64,000 nucleotides of DNA from Paludibacter sp. (GTDB lineage: Bacteria > Bacteroidota > Bacteroidia > Bacteroidales > Paludibacteraceae): contig JAQTUE010000015.1 of the NCBI GenBank assembly GCA_028710415.1, forward strand, positions 1 to 64,000. The letters run 5' to 3'. Shown in pieces: positions 62,666 to 64,000 of this stretch (its first letter is position 1; every line of letters starts with the position of its first letter). The position numbers and the translations under genes are program-made. Below the pieces are notes generated by a model. That model did not search any database. It had not been told where the DNA came from and worked only from the letters and a program-made list of their open reading frames with translations.

Positions 62666-63496
62666 ATGAAAAACATTAAAGGAGTATTCTTTATCCTGTT
62701 GACTTTCTCTTTATTAATATCCTGTGATTCAAGACAGAAACAAGAAAAACTGGCCGATGCACGATTGAAGGTTATTGAAAAGTTGATCAGCCAGAATTCA
62801 TTGAATGCAGCTAAAATTCAAATTGACAGCATACATTTTTTATTTCCCAGGTTGGTGAATAAACGCCGGATTGCTGCTGCCCTGGAGGATACTATTGTTC
62901 GCCGTGAGAGTTCACGCACGTTAGCTTATTGTGATAGTATTTTGCCAAAGAAACAACATGAGTTTGATTCTATTCAAAAGAATTTCAGGTTCGAAAAGGA
63001 TAAAATATACCAGGAGACGGGAAATTTCGTTTATAAAACCCAACAAACTGAAAGTAATGCAAACCGCATCTATTTAAAGACTTATGTCAGTGAAAATGCA
63101 GACCTGTTTTTAATCAGCAATTATTGTGGTGGCAAACTGGAACATACAACCGTAGAAGTAACTTCCGCTGATTTGTTTGCGCATACTGATACCATTGATA
63201 CTTCGGATCCAAATTATCATAGTTTTACCGATGGAGGGCAACGCTGGGAAGTGGTCACTTTTAAAAATGATGCAGGAAAGGATGTTGCCTCTTTTATTGC
63301 ACAGTATTCAAAACAGCAGATCAAGGTTATCCTGCATGGTAAAAAGAATTATGTTTATTACCTGGATGATTCGGATAAAAAAGCCATACTTGAAACTTAT
63401 CATTTGTGGGTTGTAAAAAAGGATGTTGTCAAACTGCAGAAAGAAATAAAAAAGGCTACTTCAAAAATAGAACGAATCAAAAATAGCGGTAAGTAA
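62666..63496 (+). CDS. lipoprotein of unknown function
   Basis: 276 residues. Lipobox ISC (Cys20). A helical segment (22-60) and a charged helix around 95-115 precede a beta-rich domain (about 120-225, with VYKTQQTESNANRIYLKTYVSENADLF-like strands, quoted only in part here: NRIYLKTYVSENADLF). A basic coiled-coil-like C-terminus (KLQKEIKKATSKIERIKNS) ends the protein. I do not recognise the family. It has its own promoter-like element and a long structured 3' region. Confidence 0.7.
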   Translation: MKNIKGVFFILLTFSLLISCDSRQKQEKLADARLKVIEKLISQNSLNAAKIQIDSIHFLFPRLVNKRRIAAALEDTIVRRESSRTLAYCDSILPKKQHEFDSIQKNFRFEKDKIYQETGNFVYKTQQTESNANRIYLKTYVSENADLFLISNYCGGKLEHTTVEVTSADLFAHTDTIDTSDPNYHSFTDGGQRWEVVTFKNDAGKDVASFIAQYSKQQIKVILHGKKNYVYYLDDSDKKAILETYHLWVVKKDVVKLQKEIKKATSKIERIKNSGK

Positions 63497-63521
63497 TTAA
63501 CAGAAACTAAATAATGTCGCA

Positions 63522-63684
63522 TTGTTTTAAATAAGGGAATTAGGGTTAGATCTTTTTACTTAATATTTCTACTAAGGGCTAAAAAACCAAAATCAGGTTT
63601 TTGATTCAAAGCCCTTATTTTTAGAAATTAACCCTTCGTAGAAAACCAAACTCCCCATATCAAAACTCTTATTCCCTTATTTAG
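63522..63684. repeat. nested inverted repeat
   Basis: Outer arms TAAATAAGGGAAT (about 63524-63536) and ATTCCCTTATTTA (about 63670-63682) are perfect complements. Inside are AGGGTTA / TAACCCT arms, and the innermost is the terminator hairpin at 63573-63617. The whole could fold as one long stepped hairpin. Confidence 0.6.
63573..63617 (+). terminator. terminator of the unknown lipoprotein gene
   Basis: Perfect 8-bp outer stem TAAGGGCT / AGCCCTTA (63573-63580 with 63610-63617) with an inner AAAAACC / GGTTTTT stem, followed by TTTTTAG. Confidence 0.75.
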
Positions 63685-63898
63685 AGAAGCTATTTTAGTC
63701 GTATTTTTCAAGAAATAAAACTGGACAAGATGTTGTCCCAGCCAATTAATTTGACTGAATGAACTATTGGTTTTTTAATAAGAATGTGTAAACAGACAGA
63801 CCAATTCAGGAAATAATGTTAATACAGTTGAAATTATTAATCAATTGGGGATTCAAATCGTTATGCAGTAATATCGTAATCAATCAAAAAATAAAAAA

Positions 63899-64000
63899 AT
63901 GAAAAGAACGCTTCAAATTATCATGTTATGCTTTGTGGTAAGCTTAACAGCCTTGGCACAAAACACACAAAAAGTTGAAATAGTTGAGCTGAATATGCAA
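63899..64000 (+). CDS. secreted protein, N-terminus only (cut by window end)
   Basis: ATG at 63899 opens a frame of 34 codons to the window end. It encodes a clear Sec signal peptide (MKRTLQIIMLCFVVSLTALA, then QNTQKVE), so the protein is exported. The family cannot be named from this short piece. Confidence 0.65.
   Translation, partial: MKRTLQIIMLCFVVSLTALAQNTQKVEIVELNMQ

Overview
The window is a chromosomal stretch of a Bacteroidota bacterium, most likely of the order Bacteroidales (a Paludibacter-like lineage would fit, but that is a guess). The evidence is a SusC/SusD pair, a type IX secretion plug-type protein, a FISUMP lipoprotein, several Bacteroidales-specific families (Porin_10, DUF4199, DUF6048/DUF6452 types), AT-rich intergenic DNA, and many copies of the Bacteroidota -7 promoter element TAnnTTTG. 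That element often fixes the true start codon, and several long reading frames were trimmed because their first codon lies inside the promoter.

Layout. 1-12.9 kb: nitroreductase, NADP-type glutamate dehydrogenase, a porin / solute-binding protein / metA operon with a FISUMP lipoprotein and a U32 RNA hydroxylase, then recA and a UvrD/PcrA helicase. 13-20.7 kb: PlsC-like acyltransferase, omega-amidase-like hydrolase, a TIGR03915/TIGR03916 DNA-metabolism pair (DUF4130 plus radical SAM), a RibD/DHFR-like reductase and a YjgN/M48 membrane pair. 21-34.6 kb: T9SS plug protein, aspartate kinase, LrgAB, an outer-membrane porin, MntP, transketolase with two Bacteroidales envelope proteins, a fluoride channel/DUF190 group, a GT2/DUF4199 pair and thioredoxin reductase. 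34.7-43.6 kb: LolA, FtsK, endonuclease III, a rubredoxin-like/4-TM fusion, a homocysteine methyltransferase-type protein, a second RibD/DHFR-like protein and RarA. 43.7-54.3 kb: one polysaccharide utilization locus (SusC, SusD, PKD lipoprotein, GH16, two GH30) that reads as a beta-1,3/1,6-glucan system. 55.3-61.7 kb: an exopolysaccharide operon (two Wza-like, Wzc-like, Gmd, Fcl). 62.7-64 kb: an unknown lipoprotein and the start of a secreted protein.

The least explained part is the intergenic DNA. Three repeat classes can be read directly. (1) Three structured arrays with a strict 11-bp period (18213-18322, 41984-42104, 61959-62079). Each runs from G-rich units to C-rich units on the same strand and has related flanks, but each copy has its own unit sequence. 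(2) An 8-9-bp TTGATTGG family that starts at the stop codons of three genes. One instance is a 352-bp element with 47-bp terminal inverted repeats (45/47 matching) filling the gap before the aspartate kinase gene. (3) Composite GTTTGAG/GTAGGTA arrays around the helicase, ftsK and nth genes. I do not recognise any of the three as a described family, and they are the best candidates for something new here.

No rRNA, tRNA, CRISPR array, transposase or prophage gene was seen.
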